Shown one piece after another: positions 36,105 through 44,836 of a stretch of DNA of 64,000 nt. The notes under the pieces were generated by a model. That model did not search any database. It worked only from the letters and a program-made list of their open reading frames with translations, and had not been told where the DNA came from. Source of the stretch: Clostridium kluyveri (lineage in GTDB: Bacteria > Bacillota > Clostridia > Clostridiales > Clostridiaceae); contig NZ_CP018335.1 in NCBI RefSeq assembly GCF_001902295.1, positions 1,674,001 to 1,738,000 on the forward strand, written 5' to 3'. Made by a program: the position numbers and the translations under genes. Each line of letters opens with the position of its first letter. Positions within the stretch are counted from its first letter, which is position 1.

Positions 36105-36593
36105 ATGAAAGATTTTATAACGGTAGGACAAATAATAAATACTCATGGACTAAAAGGAGAACTAAAAGTATACCCTTTAACCGATGATATTAATAGATTT
36201 AAGGAACTAAAATCTGTATATGTAGAAGGTATATTGAAAAGTATAACTGGATGTAAGCTGCAGTCTAAAAAGGTTATTCTTAAAATAGAAGGTATAGATT
36301 CCATAGAAAAAGCTCTGGAGTATAAGGGCAAATATTTAGAAGTATCTAGAGAAGATGCAGTTAAACTAGAAGAAGGAAGATATTTTATTGTTGATATAGT
36401 AGGATGTAGAGTAATAGATGAAGAAGGAGTTTTTTATGGAAAAATATCAGAGGTAATACATACACATCATAATGATGTTTACTGGATAAAAGGGGATAAT
36501 GAACTTTTAATTCCAGCCATAGAGGACGTAGTTTTAAAAGTAGATGTAGAAAAACAGGAAATAATTATAAAGCCGGTGGAAACATGGATGTAA
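36105..36593 (+). CDS. rimM: Ribosome maturation factor RimM
   Basis: Assists maturation of the 30S head around S19. The 162-residue protein starts MKDFITVGQIINTHGLKGEL and has the RimM core (ELKVYPLTDD) and the PRC barrel (GCRVIDEEGVFYGKISEV, then NELLIPAIEDVV). ATG 36105 is ten bases from AGGATGG. An ATG at 36093 overlaps that site and is less likely. Its 3' end overlaps trmD by 10 nt, as often seen, which couples the two. Confidence 0.95.
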   Translation: MKDFITVGQIINTHGLKGELKVYPLTDDINRFKELKSVYVEGILKSITGCKLQSKKVILKIEGIDSIEKALEYKGKYLEVSREDAVKLEEGRYFIVDIVGCRVIDEEGVFYGKISEVIHTHHNDVYWIKGDNELLIPAIEDVVLKVDVEKQEIIIKPVETWM

Positions 36594-37318
36594 AAATAGA
36601 TATATTAACCCTTTTTCCAGAAATGTTTCATATATTTAATTATAGTATAATTGGAAGGGCTATTGAAAAAAATATTTTAAGTATAAATACTTTTAATATA
36701 AGGAATTTTACCCAAAATAAACATAGAAAAGTAGATGATTATCCCTATGGGGGTGGTTCTGGAATGATAATGACTGCCCAGCCTATTGTGGATTGTATAA
36801 ATAGTGTAAAAGCTCAAAATAAGGGTAATGTAGTGTATTTAGGACCTAGAGGTAAAATTTTCGACCAGTCTATGGCAAAAAAACTTTCAAGAGAAAAAGA
36901 ACTAATATTTTTATGCGGACATTATGAAGGGGTAGATGAAAGAGTTTATAGGCATATAGACTTAGAAATATCTATTGGAGATTTTATAGTGACTGGTGGT
37001 GAAATGGCTTGTATTCCTATTGTGGACAGCATATGCAGAATGATACCTGGTGTACTTTCAAGTATTGAAAGTTATACTGAAGAATCTTTTTATAATGGGG
37101 TACTTGAATATCCACAGTATACAAGACCAGAATTTTTCAGGGGAGATAGGGTACCTGAAGTTCTCATATCTGGTCATCATAAAAATATAAGGAAATGGAG
37201 AAGGGCAAAGTCACTTATATTAACTAAAAGTAAACGCCCGGATTTATTTGAAAGAATAGAGCTATCCAAAGAAGATAGAGAACTAATAAAATTATATGAG
37301 AATGGATATACTGATTAA
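36584..37318 (+). CDS. trmD: tRNA (guanine-37-N1)-methyltransferase TrmD
   Basis: Places m1G37 next to the anticodon and so prevents frameshifting. It is essential in most bacteria. The 244-residue SPOUT protein has IDILTLFPEMF at the start, DDYPYGGGSGMIM, VYLGPRGKIFDQ, FLCGHYEGVDERV and SIGDFIVTGGEMA forming the trefoil knot that binds S-adenosylmethionine, then a C-terminal tRNA-binding domain (HHKNIRKWRRAKSL). Start overlaps rimM. rplS follows after a 161-nt leader. Confidence 0.97.
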   Translation: MDVKIDILTLFPEMFHIFNYSIIGRAIEKNILSINTFNIRNFTQNKHRKVDDYPYGGGSGMIMTAQPIVDCINSVKAQNKGNVVYLGPRGKIFDQSMAKKLSREKELIFLCGHYEGVDERVYRHIDLEISIGDFIVTGGEMACIPIVDSICRMIPGVLSSIESYTEESFYNGVLEYPQYTRPEFFRGDRVPEVLISGHHKNIRKWRRAKSLILTKSKRPDLFERIELSKEDRELIKLYENGYTD

Positions 37319-37479
37319 ATAGTTCCTATTATAATTTAAGTTATAATCACAGATTTAAATTATATATTGAAAAAAAAATATGGTTGTGATAAAATTCTTT
37401 TTGTGTCATACGGGCGTTCCTCTGTCTATGAATATTACAAGATAAGAGCGTTTAATAATTGTTTAGGAGGTTATGCACA
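37319..37479 (+). promoter_or_regulatory. rplS upstream leader region
   Basis: 161 nt between trmD and rplS, starting with AT-rich DNA with -10-like boxes and ending in a more mixed stretch (about 37405-37455) before TAGGAGGT. Firmicutes commonly have an autoregulatory L19 leader here. I see no convincing stem that would prove it, so this is a positional suggestion only. Confidence 0.3.
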
Positions 37480-37827
37480 ATGTTAGATATAATAAAGCAA
37501 ATAGAATCAGAATATATAAGAACTGATCTGCCTAATTTTAACATAGGGGATACAGTAAAGGTTCATGTAAGAATTAAAGAAGGAAATAGACAGAGAGTAC
37601 AGGTTTTTGAAGGTATAGTTTTGAAAAGACAAAATGGTGGTGTGAGGGAAACTTTCACGGTCAGAAGAGTTGCTTACGGTGTAGGTGTTGAAAGAACATT
37701 TCCTGTTAACGCTCCTATAATAGAAAAAATACAAGTAGTAAGAAGAGGTAAAGTAAGAAGAGCCAAATTATATTATTTAAGAGATAGAGTAGGTAAAGCG
37801 GCTAAGGTAAAAGAAATATTAAAATAA
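37480..37827 (+). CDS. rplS: 50S ribosomal protein L19
   Basis: A 115-residue large-subunit protein at the 30S-50S interface. Family segments are DIIKQIESEYIRTDLPNFNIGDTVKV, VRIKEGNRQRVQVFEGIVL, RRVAYGVGVERTFP and GKVRRAKLYYLRDRVGKAA. ATG 37480 lies eight bases after TAGGAGGT. An in-frame TTG seven codons upstream covers that site and is rejected. A strong terminator begins at the stop codon. Confidence 0.97.
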   Translation: MLDIIKQIESEYIRTDLPNFNIGDTVKVHVRIKEGNRQRVQVFEGIVLKRQNGGVRETFTVRRVAYGVGVERTFPVNAPIIEKIQVVRRGKVRRAKLYYLRDRVGKAAKVKEILK

Positions 37828-37857
37828 AAGAGGGGCTTTATAAAGTCCCTCTTTTGT
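37826..37857 (+). terminator. Terminator after rplS
   Basis: AAAAGAGGG-CTTT pairs with AAAG-CCCTCTTTT, nearly perfectly, with a tiny loop and a T4 tail. It ends the rpsP-rplS ribosomal cluster before lepB. Confidence 0.9.
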
Positions 37858-37878
37858 ATGTTAAGGTGGTGTAGAAGT

Positions 37879-38403
37879 GTGTTGAAGGAATTGATAGAAC
37901 TTGGCAAATCTGTAGTGATAGCTATTATAGCTGCATTTTTAATTATAACTTTTGTATTTGAAACGGTAAGTGTAGATGGGCACTCTATGGATCCTACTTT
38001 AAACAATAAGGATCGTTTAATTGTGGAAAAAGTAAGTTACTATTTTAGAGCACCAAAAGCTGGGGATATAGTGGTAATAAAATATCCTGCAAATCCTAAA
38101 GAAAAATTTATTAAAAGAGTAATTGGGGTAGGTGGAGACAGGATAAAAATTGAAAATGGAAATCTTTATGTAAATGATGTACTTAAGAAAGAATCTTATA
38201 TATTAGAACCCATGTTAGGTGATTTTGATGAGGTTACAGTACCTGAAAACACTGTATTTGTAATGGGAGATAATAGAAATAATAGCAGAGACAGTAGATT
38301 TTCCGATGTGGGATTTGTAGATTATAAAATGGTAGTGGGAAGGGCAGCCCTTAGAATATATCCTTTTAATAGGATGGGGAACTTAAGTTCAGTTGTAAAT
38401 TAG
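37879..38403 (+). CDS. lepB: Type I signal peptidase
   Basis: Cleaves signal peptides of exported proteins at the outer face of the membrane. The 174-residue protein has one N-terminal membrane helix (about 10-30). It also has the catalytic Ser in GHSMDPTL (about 42), the catalytic Lys in KFIKRVIGVGGDRI (near 80-84) and the conserved GDNRNNSRDSR box. I chose GTG at 37879 because AAGGTGGTG lies at 37863-37871. An ATG at 37858 is inside the rplS terminator. rbgA follows 14 nt later. Confidence 0.94.
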   Translation: MLKELIELGKSVVIAIIAAFLIITFVFETVSVDGHSMDPTLNNKDRLIVEKVSYYFRAPKAGDIVVIKYPANPKEKFIKRVIGVGGDRIKIENGNLYVNDVLKKESYILEPMLGDFDEVTVPENTVFVMGDNRNNSRDSRFSDVGFVDYKMVVGRAALRIYPFNRMGNLSSVVN

Positions 38404-38417
38404 AGGAGAAGAAATAT

Positions 38418-39260
38418 ATGGCTATAAATTGGTTTCCTGGACACATGGCTAGGACTAAAAGAGAAATAAAGGAGAGCTTAAAATTAGTAGATGCTGTCAT
38501 AGAAATAAGGGATGCCAGGATAATAAGAGCTAGTAAAAATCCTGATATAGAGAATATCTGTGGCAGCAAACCTAGAATAATATTGTTAAATAAAAGTGAT
38601 TTAAGTGAAGAAAGTATAACCAAGCAGTGGATAAGTTACCTTTCTGAAGATAATGTGAGGGTTTTAGCAGTAAATTGTAATACAGGCCAGGGTCTTAAAA
38701 GCATAAGGTCTATGTTAAATGAATTATTAGAAGAAAAGCATAATAGAATGAAAAAAAAAGGTGTTGCCAAAATAGTTGATAGAGCTATGGTAGTGGGAAT
38801 ACCAAATGTAGGTAAATCCTCCTTTATCAATAAAATGGCAAAAAGTAGTATAGCTAAAATAGGAGATAGGCCTGGAGTCACAAAAAGTAAGCAGTGGATT
38901 AAAACTAAATTAGGAGTAGAACTTATGGACACACCCGGTATATTGTGGCCTAAATTAGAAAGTGAGGAAACACAATTAAATTTGGCTTTTACCGGTGCCA
39001 TAAAAGATGAAATTATGGATATAGAAAATCTGGCATTAATGCTTCTTAAAGTATTATGCAGGGATTATCCTGATAGAGTAATAAATAGGTATAAATTAGA
39101 TGCATTAAGTGAAGAACCACTGGAGAATATGAATAACATAGCAAGAAAAAGAGGTGCTATATTATCTGGAAAAGAAATAAACTATAATAGAGTGTCTATT
39201 ATGCTTTTAGATGAATTCAGAGGAGGAAAATTAGGGCCTATTTCTTTAGAAAAACCATAG
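38418..39260 (+). CDS. rbgA: Ribosome biogenesis GTPase RbgA (YlqF)
   Basis: A circularly permuted GTPase needed for late 50S assembly. The 280-residue protein has INWFPGHMARTKREIKESL at the start and the G4 motif NKSD (about 58-61). After that comes G1 GIPNVGKSSFINK (about 127-139), G2/G3 with DRPGVTKSKQW and DTPGILWP, and a C-terminal helical RNA-binding domain. The motif order shows the permutation. The lepB-rbgA-rnhB order is that of Bacillus sipT/ylqF/rnhB. Confidence 0.96.
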   Translation: MAINWFPGHMARTKREIKESLKLVDAVIEIRDARIIRASKNPDIENICGSKPRIILLNKSDLSEESITKQWISYLSEDNVRVLAVNCNTGQGLKSIRSMLNELLEEKHNRMKKKGVAKIVDRAMVVGIPNVGKSSFINKMAKSSIAKIGDRPGVTKSKQWIKTKLGVELMDTPGILWPKLESEETQLNLAFTGAIKDEIMDIENLALMLLKVLCRDYPDRVINRYKLDALSEEPLENMNNIARKRGAILSGKEINYNRVSIMLLDEFRGGKLGPISLEKP

Positions 39261-39279
39261 TTATTGAGGAGTAATGGTA

Positions 39280-40146
39280 ATGTATAAAAGTAGTGAAAAT
39301 ATAAATAGGCTTACTGAAGAAATAGAAAATTCATTCTGGGATAATTTGGAAAAATTTAATTTTGAAAAGATAAAAAGAGAAGTTACTAATTTAAAAAAAG
39401 AGTATTTTAGTTTTGAAGATCACAACATATTTATAAAGATCTTAAAAAGACTAAAGGCAGATAAGAGAAAAAATGTCAATGGATTATATTTGAATTTTTA
39501 TAAATTTCTTTTGAATCAAAAAAAGGAAATTGAAAGAGTAAAACAAATGTACAATTTTGATAAATATTTTGGGAATTATATATATGTAGCTGGAACAGAT
39601 GAAGTAGGAAGAGGGCCTTTAGCAGGTCCTATAGTTGCAGCTGCAGTTATACTTAATTTGAATTATGTAGAAGATAAAAATTTAATTTTAGGTGTAAAAG
39701 ATTCTAAAAAACTTACTCAAAAGGCTAGATATGAATTATCACAGACTATAAAAGAAAAGGCTTTAAGCTATAGTATTGCAGTTATAAATAACAAAGAAAT
39801 AGATAAGAGGGGAATTTCCTGGTGTAATAATGAAGTTTTAAGAAAAGCTGTATTGGGCTTGAAATTACCTGTAGAGTTGGTTTTATCTGATGGGTATGCT
39901 GTTAAGAATTTACCAGTTCGTAATGAATTTGTAATAAAAGGGGATTCAAAAAGTGTAAGTATAGCATCAGCTTCTATTATAGCTAAAGTCTATAGGGATG
40001 AACTCATGAGAGAGTATTCAAAGGTTTATACTGAATATAATTTTCAGAGTAATTCAGGTTATGGAACCAAGGAACATATTGGTGCCATAAAGAAGTACGG
40101 CACCTGTAAAATACATAGATTGAGTTTTTTAAGAAATATAGTATAA
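39280..40146 (+). CDS. rnhB: Ribonuclease HII
   Basis: Removes RNA from RNA-DNA hybrids and single ribonucleotides from DNA. The 288-residue protein has the catalytic motif AGTDEVGRGPLAGPIV, with the Asp-Glu pair. It also has LGVKDSKKLTQKAR, SDGYAVKN and KGDSKSVSIASASIIAKVYRD. About 100 residues precede the catalytic core, an N-terminal substrate-binding extension also present in Bacillus RnhB. ATG 39280 is eight bases from GAGGAG. An ATG two codons upstream is too close. It converges with yraN, separated by 16 nt. Confidence 0.95.
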   Translation: MYKSSENINRLTEEIENSFWDNLEKFNFEKIKREVTNLKKEYFSFEDHNIFIKILKRLKADKRKNVNGLYLNFYKFLLNQKKEIERVKQMYNFDKYFGNYIYVAGTDEVGRGPLAGPIVAAAVILNLNYVEDKNLILGVKDSKKLTQKARYELSQTIKEKALSYSIAVINNKEIDKRGISWCNNEVLRKAVLGLKLPVELVLSDGYAVKNLPVRNEFVIKGDSKSVSIASASIIAKVYRDELMREYSKVYTEYNFQSNSGYGTKEHIGAIKKYGTCKIHRLSFLRNIV

Positions 40147-40162
40147 GATAAAACATATAAAG

Positions 40163-40531
40163 TTATATTTGAAAAGCATCTTTAATAAGTTTTATAGATG
40201 GAACATCATTATAAGTATTAAATATAATTTCTATTACGTCAAATCTGAAATTAAATTTAAATAATTTCTTTCTCAGCATATATATATTAGCTGCTTTGTA
40301 GATTTTAAGGCGTTTAGGATAATTCACAGACTCACAGGGATTTCCATATAATTTTCCATAGCGAGACTTAACTTCTATAAAGCAAATATAATCACCATCT
40401 TTTCCTATAATGTCTATTTCACCTACTTTACATCGGAAGTTTCTTTCAAGTACAGTATATCCTATTTGATTTAAATAATTTTTAGCAATATCTTCGCCCA
40501 GGGAACCTATATCCTTGTTAAAAGAATGCAT
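40163..40531 (-). CDS. YraN-family endonuclease-like protein (UPF0102)
   Basis: A 122-residue protein with the restriction endonuclease-like fold of the YraN/UPF0102 family. LGEDIAKNYLNQIGYTVLERNFRCKVGEIDIIG gives the E...D of the PD-(D/E)XK pattern, followed by the FIEVKSR box. Cellular function is unknown. ATG at 40531 has GAAAGGGGAA just upstream. The frame continues 21 codons further but without support. It is the last gene of the leftward comM group and is often found next to rnhB in bacteria. Confidence 0.92.
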   Translation of the reverse strand: MHSFNKDIGSLGEDIAKNYLNQIGYTVLERNFRCKVGEIDIIGKDGDYICFIEVKSRYGKLYGNPCESVNYPKRLKIYKAANIYMLRKKLFKFNFRFDVIEIIFNTYNDVPSIKLIKDAFQI

Positions 40532-40631
40532 AAATTTTCCCCTTTCATTTCCAACCTTTTTTATTATTATATCATTTGTAATAAAAATTTGCATTATTCA
40601 CCTATTATTTTTTATTCAGTAAACTTTTGAA

Positions 40632-40823
40632 TCATTTGATTCTAATTGCACTAGAATTTAAGTTATGTATTAGATTAGGTATGTATATATTTATGCAAAT
40701 TAATAAGAAAAATATAGAAATTACGCTTCCAATGCTTATAATATCCATGTTATTAGTTCTTACTCCAATTAGAAACAATACAATTCCGAGCATTAATCCT
40801 AGGATTACAAATGTAAAATACAT
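40632..40823 (-). CDS. Small membrane protein, 63 residues, unknown
   Basis: A 63-residue frame with two hydrophobic helices (about 3-22 and 29-50) linked by a short polar turn (VRTNNMD) and a polar C terminus. AGGGTGG lies five bases before its ATG at 40823 on the minus strand. Its placement between comM and yraN on the same strand fits an operon. An overlapping plus-strand frame of similar length (40627-40860) has no binding site. I do not recognise a family. Confidence 0.55.
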   Translation of the reverse strand: MYFTFVILGLMLGIVLFLIGVRTNNMDIISIGSVISIFFLLICINIYIPNLIHNLNSSAIRIK

Positions 40824-40943
40824 AAAACCACCCTATTTCTATAAAATTTGTATTAAATGACTTTTATTACATATATTATACAGTTATTGTAAAATAAAAT
40901 AAAGATTTTTTCAGAGATTTCTATAAGATTTAATAGATTTTAC

Positions 40944-42461
40944 TTATAAAAAATCCTCATTTATAAATTTTCTATAGTATAGGGCTTCTTTTATATGAAT
41001 TTCTTTTATTTGTTCACAATCATTTAAATCAGCTATGGTTCTGGATATTTTTAGTATTTTACTATAAGCTCTAGTGGTTAAATTATATTTGATATAAATT
41101 TTTTTTATTAACTCTATGGATCTTTTATTAAGTTTACAGTATTTTCTTATAAGTGAGATGTTCATATCTGAATTATAGTATATATTTTCTTTTTTAAATC
41201 TTTCTTTTTGGATATCTCGGGCATTTTCTACTCTTTTTTTTATATTTATGGAACTTTCTCCTTTAGAATAATTTTCAATATACTTGAAATCGATGGGATT
41301 TACATATGTAAATAGATCTATTCTATCTAAAAAGGGTCTAGATAATTTTGATATGTACCTTTTTCTCTCATGTTCAGTACAAGTACAGGGCCTATTGGAA
41401 GAAAAATTTCCGCAGGGACATAGATTAGTGGCCAAAATAGTTATAAAATTACATGGAAAAGTAACGGTACCAGAAGATCTGCTTATGGTTATTTTTTTAT
41501 CTTCTAAGGGCTGTCTTAAAGCTTCCAATACATTTTTTTTAAATTCTAATATTTCATCTAAAAATAGTATTCCATTGTGAGCTAGGGATATTTCACCAGG
41601 CATTAGATTTTTTCCTCCTCCTACTAGAGAAACAGAAGTGCTTGTGTGATGAGGACTCCTAAAGGGAGGAGTTTTAAGCAGCCCTTCTTTTTGTGGTAAA
41701 TTTCCACTTACACTATATATTTTTGTAACTTCTAAGGCCTCCTTATAGCTTAGATCAGGTAATATGGAAGGCATTCTTTTAGCCAGCATGGTCTTTCCTG
41801 ACCCAGGAGCACCTGAGATAAGTATATTGTGATTTCCAGCAGCGGCAATTTCCATAGCCCGTTTACAACTTTCCTGTCCTAATACATCTGAGAAATCAGG
41901 TAAAAATTGTTTTTTGGAATATGTTTTTTTATAGTTGTAGGGAAGCAGATCTCTGTGTTCTATAAAATAGACTACTTCCTTTAGATTTCTAAAGGCATAA
42001 CAGTTACTTCCCTTTATTGAAGAACATTCTTCTGCGTTATTTATAGGAACTATAAAATTTATTATATTATTTTTTATACCTTCCATTGTTATTGGAAGTA
42101 CCCCTCTTATCTTATTCAAGTCTCCGCATAGGGAGAGCTCTCCCATTATTAAAAATTTTTGTGAATCGTGAAAATTTATTTGATTTGTGGCAATTAATAT
42201 TCCAAGGGCTATAGGTAAATCGAATAGAGAACCTACCTTTTTTATGTCTGCAGGAGCTAGATTAACTGTTATTTTTTTTACAGGAAATTCAAATCCAGAA
42301 TTTATAATAGAAGTTCTTACCCTTTCTTTGGATTCTTTTACTGAAGTATCTGCAAGACCCACTATATTAAAAGATGGAAATCCCCTTTTCACATCTACTT
42401 CAACTGATATAATATTTCCCTCTATACCTAAAAAAGAAGCTGTATTTATTTTAATAGCCAT
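40944..42461 (-). CDS. comM: YifB/ComM-family magnesium chelatase-like AAA+ ATPase
   Basis: A 505-residue AAA+ protein. In naturally transformable species ComM is a helicase that promotes branch migration during DNA uptake. The N-terminal ChlI-like domain starts IKINTASFLGIEGNIISVEVDV. Walker A is GAPGSGKTMLAKRMPSIL in the middle, Walker B is GILFLDEILEF, and a cysteine cluster CPCGNFSSNRPCTCTEHE follows. The C-terminal domain has the RAYSKILKISRTIADL segment. It lies near dprA, which also handles incoming DNA, though many non-transformable bacteria keep both. Confidence 0.94.
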   Translation of the reverse strand: MAIKINTASFLGIEGNIISVEVDVKRGFPSFNIVGLADTSVKESKERVRTSIINSGFEFPVKKITVNLAPADIKKVGSLFDLPIALGILIATNQINFHDSQKFLIMGELSLCGDLNKIRGVLPITMEGIKNNIINFIVPINNAEECSSIKGSNCYAFRNLKEVVYFIEHRDLLPYNYKKTYSKKQFLPDFSDVLGQESCKRAMEIAAAGNHNILISGAPGSGKTMLAKRMPSILPDLSYKEALEVTKIYSVSGNLPQKEGLLKTPPFRSPHHTSTSVSLVGGGKNLMPGEISLAHNGILFLDEILEFKKNVLEALRQPLEDKKITISRSSGTVTFPCNFITILATNLCPCGNFSSNRPCTCTEHERKRYISKLSRPFLDRIDLFTYVNPIDFKYIENYSKGESSINIKKRVENARDIQKERFKKENIYYNSDMNISLIRKYCKLNKRSIELIKKIYIKYNLTTRAYSKILKISRTIADLNDCEQIKEIHIKEALYYRKFINEDFL

Positions 42462-42530
42462 TTTATGTTATCACCTCTGGCTAATTCTTGACAATAACTT
42501 ACCATTTTAATCTTCTAGATATAAAAAATA

Positions 42531-43349
42531 TTATAATTTTTCATATGTGTTTTTTAGCATCAAAGCGTCCTTTTCAAGCATAGGACTTTCACAGATTATA
42601 CATCCCTTTGCTTTGAATTTTTTTAGACTTCTTAAACATTCTACATAATTGAAATCACTTTCAAGAAAGGGTAGATGATTCCTCTCCCCTTTTTCACTAT
42701 AACGAATGCCAGATATATGTATATGCATATCATTTAAAGCTTCCTGTCCAAGTCTTTCTTCTACATATTGGAGAATCTGTTTAAAATCATCATAATTTTT
42801 TAATGCACCATTATATCTAGCATGAATATGGGCAAAATCTATGCAAAGTTTACAGGAAGGTACTTCTAGGCATAGAGAAACTAATTCTTCTAAACTGCCA
42901 AATTGGCTGCCTTTACCGGTGGTTTCCAGACGATAATCTACATTTTCATGGGGAAGCTTAAGCAAATTTCCTTTTATGGTATTATAAGTATCTTCTTTAG
43001 AATCTTTTAAATAAAATCCAGGGTGAAATACCAAGCTTCTTCCTTGAATTTTAGATAGTGCAGAAGCACCTTTTATAATTCTTTCTAGCGATTTCAGTTG
43101 TTTTTCTTCCTCATCTGCATTTAAATTTATGAAATATGACCCGTGAGCTGAGAGATAAAAATTATGCTCTATTTTTTTATTTAATATGGATTCTTTATTT
43201 TTATCTGTCACATTTACAGAACGGACAAAAGGCAGTTCCATGGCATCAAGGCCCAGGTAAGCCAGATAATCTATAGCAGAAGAATAATTGAATTTAGTGC
43301 TGCCATCTCCAAGTGGAAGTCCTGATATTCCAAATAATAACTTATTCAT
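42531..43349 (-). CDS. TIM-barrel protein, AP endonuclease family 2-like
   Basis: A 272-residue protein with a xylose isomerase-like/endonuclease IV-like barrel. Metal-ligand-type residues occur in HGSYFINLNA, LVFHPGFY, YRLETTGKG (Glu), CIDFAHIHAR, DMHIHISGI and IICESPML, the normal order for the fold. This is consistent with either a divergent endonuclease IV or a sugar-phosphate isomerase-like enzyme. The substrate cannot be assigned. ATG at 43349 follows GAGGAGATTAA. Its leader contains a full copy of the two-hairpin repeat. Confidence 0.8.
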   Translation of the reverse strand: MNKLLFGISGLPLGDGSTKFNYSSAIDYLAYLGLDAMELPFVRSVNVTDKNKESILNKKIEHNFYLSAHGSYFINLNADEEEKQLKSLERIIKGASALSKIQGRSLVFHPGFYLKDSKEDTYNTIKGNLLKLPHENVDYRLETTGKGSQFGSLEELVSLCLEVPSCKLCIDFAHIHARYNGALKNYDDFKQILQYVEERLGQEALNDMHIHISGIRYSEKGERNHLPFLESDFNYVECLRSLKKFKAKGCIICESPMLEKDALMLKNTYEKL

Positions 43350-43362
43350 ATTTAATCTCCTC

Positions 43363-43550
43363 AATCAAGTGATTCTTAGGTTCAGTTGGAGTTTTCTATA
43401 GAGAAATGCTATTCTCCAGCTGAACCTTATTAACAGTATTCTTAGTGTCTTTAGCACTTAGAATACGTTATCCTTTAGCCAGGTGCGTAGCAGTGCTTAT
43501 CTTCCATTTTGAAGAAGATGGGAGTATTAGCACTGGTAGCATTCGGATAA
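43363..43550 (-). repeat. Two-hairpin repeat family, long copy before the TIM-barrel gene
   Basis: Read on the minus strand, it begins TTATCC (43550-43545), has an ATCTTC/GAAGAT inner hairpin, then a GGTTCAG-type second hairpin and ends CTTGATT just before the GAGGAG site of the downstream gene. At 188 nt it is longer than the others because an extra hairpin (43436-43466) sits between the two standard ones. Confidence 0.85.
43436..43466. repeat. Extra 12-bp hairpin inserted in the repeat copy
   Basis: GTATTCTTAGTG (43436-43447) pairs with CACTTAGAATAC (43455-43466) with one mismatch and a 7-nt loop. The segment is absent from the copies at 44.9, 52.5 and 57.1 kb. Confidence 0.75.
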
Positions 43551-43689
43551 AATCTTTTATTTAATAGTTAATATAACATATAAAAACTTCCTATGTAAAC
43601 TTAAGCTGATATTTTATTGCTTAAGAATAAAATATTTGAATTGTGAGCATAATCTTTACATAATTATACATGGAGGATGTGAATAATAT
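43551..43689. other. Intergenic region upstream of dprA
   Basis: AT-rich DNA between the repeat element and dprA. It must hold the divergent promoters, but no clear -35/-10 pair stands out. GGAGGATGTG precedes the dprA start. Confidence 0.4.
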
Positions 43690-44790
43690 ATGAATATATA
43701 TGATCTGTGGTTTGCCTCTGCACGGATGTCTAATAAAATAAAAATTGATATTATAAAGAGGTTTTCTGATATACAGGAAATATATGAGAAAAATATTTAT
43801 GATAATAATTATATATATTCTGTTAAGAAAAATGACAAAATATATATGGAATTTAAAAAAGCATGGGATAGAGAACAATTGCAAAATCTAATGGAATATT
43901 GTCTTAAGCAAAGCATTAAAACTGTAAATTTTTATGAAGAAGATTACCCGGAAAGGTTAAAAAATTATGGTGATTCTCCACCAGTTTTATTTTATAAAGG
44001 GAATATTAAGAATTTAAATAACAATTTAAATGTTGCATTGGTAGGCGCTAGGGATTGTAGTTTTTATGGAGAAAATATAACTTCATTAATAAGCAAAGAA
44101 ATCTCTATAAATAATATTAATGTAATAAGTGGCATGGCAAGAGGAATTGACAGCTGTGCTCATAGAGCTTCCATAGAAAGTGGAGGATATACCTGTGGAG
44201 TACTTGGATCAGGGGTAGATGTAATATATCCTTCGAAAAATAAAAGATTATATGAAGATATTTTACAGAGGGGTTGTGTATTGTCTGAATTTATCCCTAA
44301 AACAAGGCCCTATGCTTATAATTTTCCTTTAAGAAATAGAATTATAAGTGGACTTAGTGATGTTATAATCATTGTGGAGGCAGGAGGTAAAAGTGGAGCT
44401 TTAATAACGGCTGGCTGTGCGCTAGAACAGGGTAAGGATGTGATGGCGGTACCGGATTCTATATTTTCTCCTAAAAGTAGGGGAACAAATAGGCTTATAA
44501 GAGATGGAGCTCATGTGTTTACATGCCTGCAGGATTTATTTCAATTATTATCGCTTTCTTATGTAAATAAAAATTATAAAAAAGAGGATATATTAAATGA
44601 TAAAGAGGAAAAAATACTTAAAATTATAGGACAAATTCCTAGGAATATAGATGAAATATGTAGGATTACTAATATTGACATAAAACAATTATATGAGTTA
44701 TTATTTGAATTGCAGTTAAAAAATAAAATAATATGTCTTTCTGGTAACTATTATGTAAAAATTGAAAGTAGTAGAAGTATTATGGATTAA
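43690..44790 (+). CDS. dprA: DNA processing protein DprA/Smf
   Basis: Binds single-stranded DNA and loads RecA during natural transformation. It is also widespread in non-competent species. The 366-residue protein has an N-terminal helical part and a Rossmann-fold core with VALVGARDCSFYG, SGMARGIDSCAHRASIESGG, GSGVDVIYPSKNKRLYE, LSEFIPKTRP, FPLRNRIISGLSD and EAGGKSGALITA. A C-terminal winged-helix follows (about 295-360). GGAGG precedes the ATG. topA follows, as in many Firmicutes (dprA-topA-codY in Bacillus with xerC/hslUV between), here without hslVU. Confidence 0.95.
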   Translation: MNIYDLWFASARMSNKIKIDIIKRFSDIQEIYEKNIYDNNYIYSVKKNDKIYMEFKKAWDREQLQNLMEYCLKQSIKTVNFYEEDYPERLKNYGDSPPVLFYKGNIKNLNNNLNVALVGARDCSFYGENITSLISKEISINNINVISGMARGIDSCAHRASIESGGYTCGVLGSGVDVIYPSKNKRLYEDILQRGCVLSEFIPKTRPYAYNFPLRNRIISGLSDVIIIVEAGGKSGALITAGCALEQGKDVMAVPDSIFSPKSRGTNRLIRDGAHVFTCLQDLFQLLSLSYVNKNYKKEDILNDKEEKILKIIGQIPRNIDEICRITNIDIKQLYELLFELQLKNKIICLSGNYYVKIESSRSIMD

Positions 44791-44836
44791 GGTATATTTA
44801 TTTAAATGAAGAATAATATTTAGTTAATTAAAGAGA

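Noticed and set aside
37319..37479. Definite L19 autoregulatory leader
   Set aside because: Position fits, but I could not draw a convincing conserved stem, so it is listed only as a low-confidence region.
40627..40860. 77-codon plus-strand frame opposite the small membrane gene
   Set aside because: It starts without a binding site, and its translation reflects the complementary hydrophobic frame. The minus-strand frame has a better start and fits the operon.
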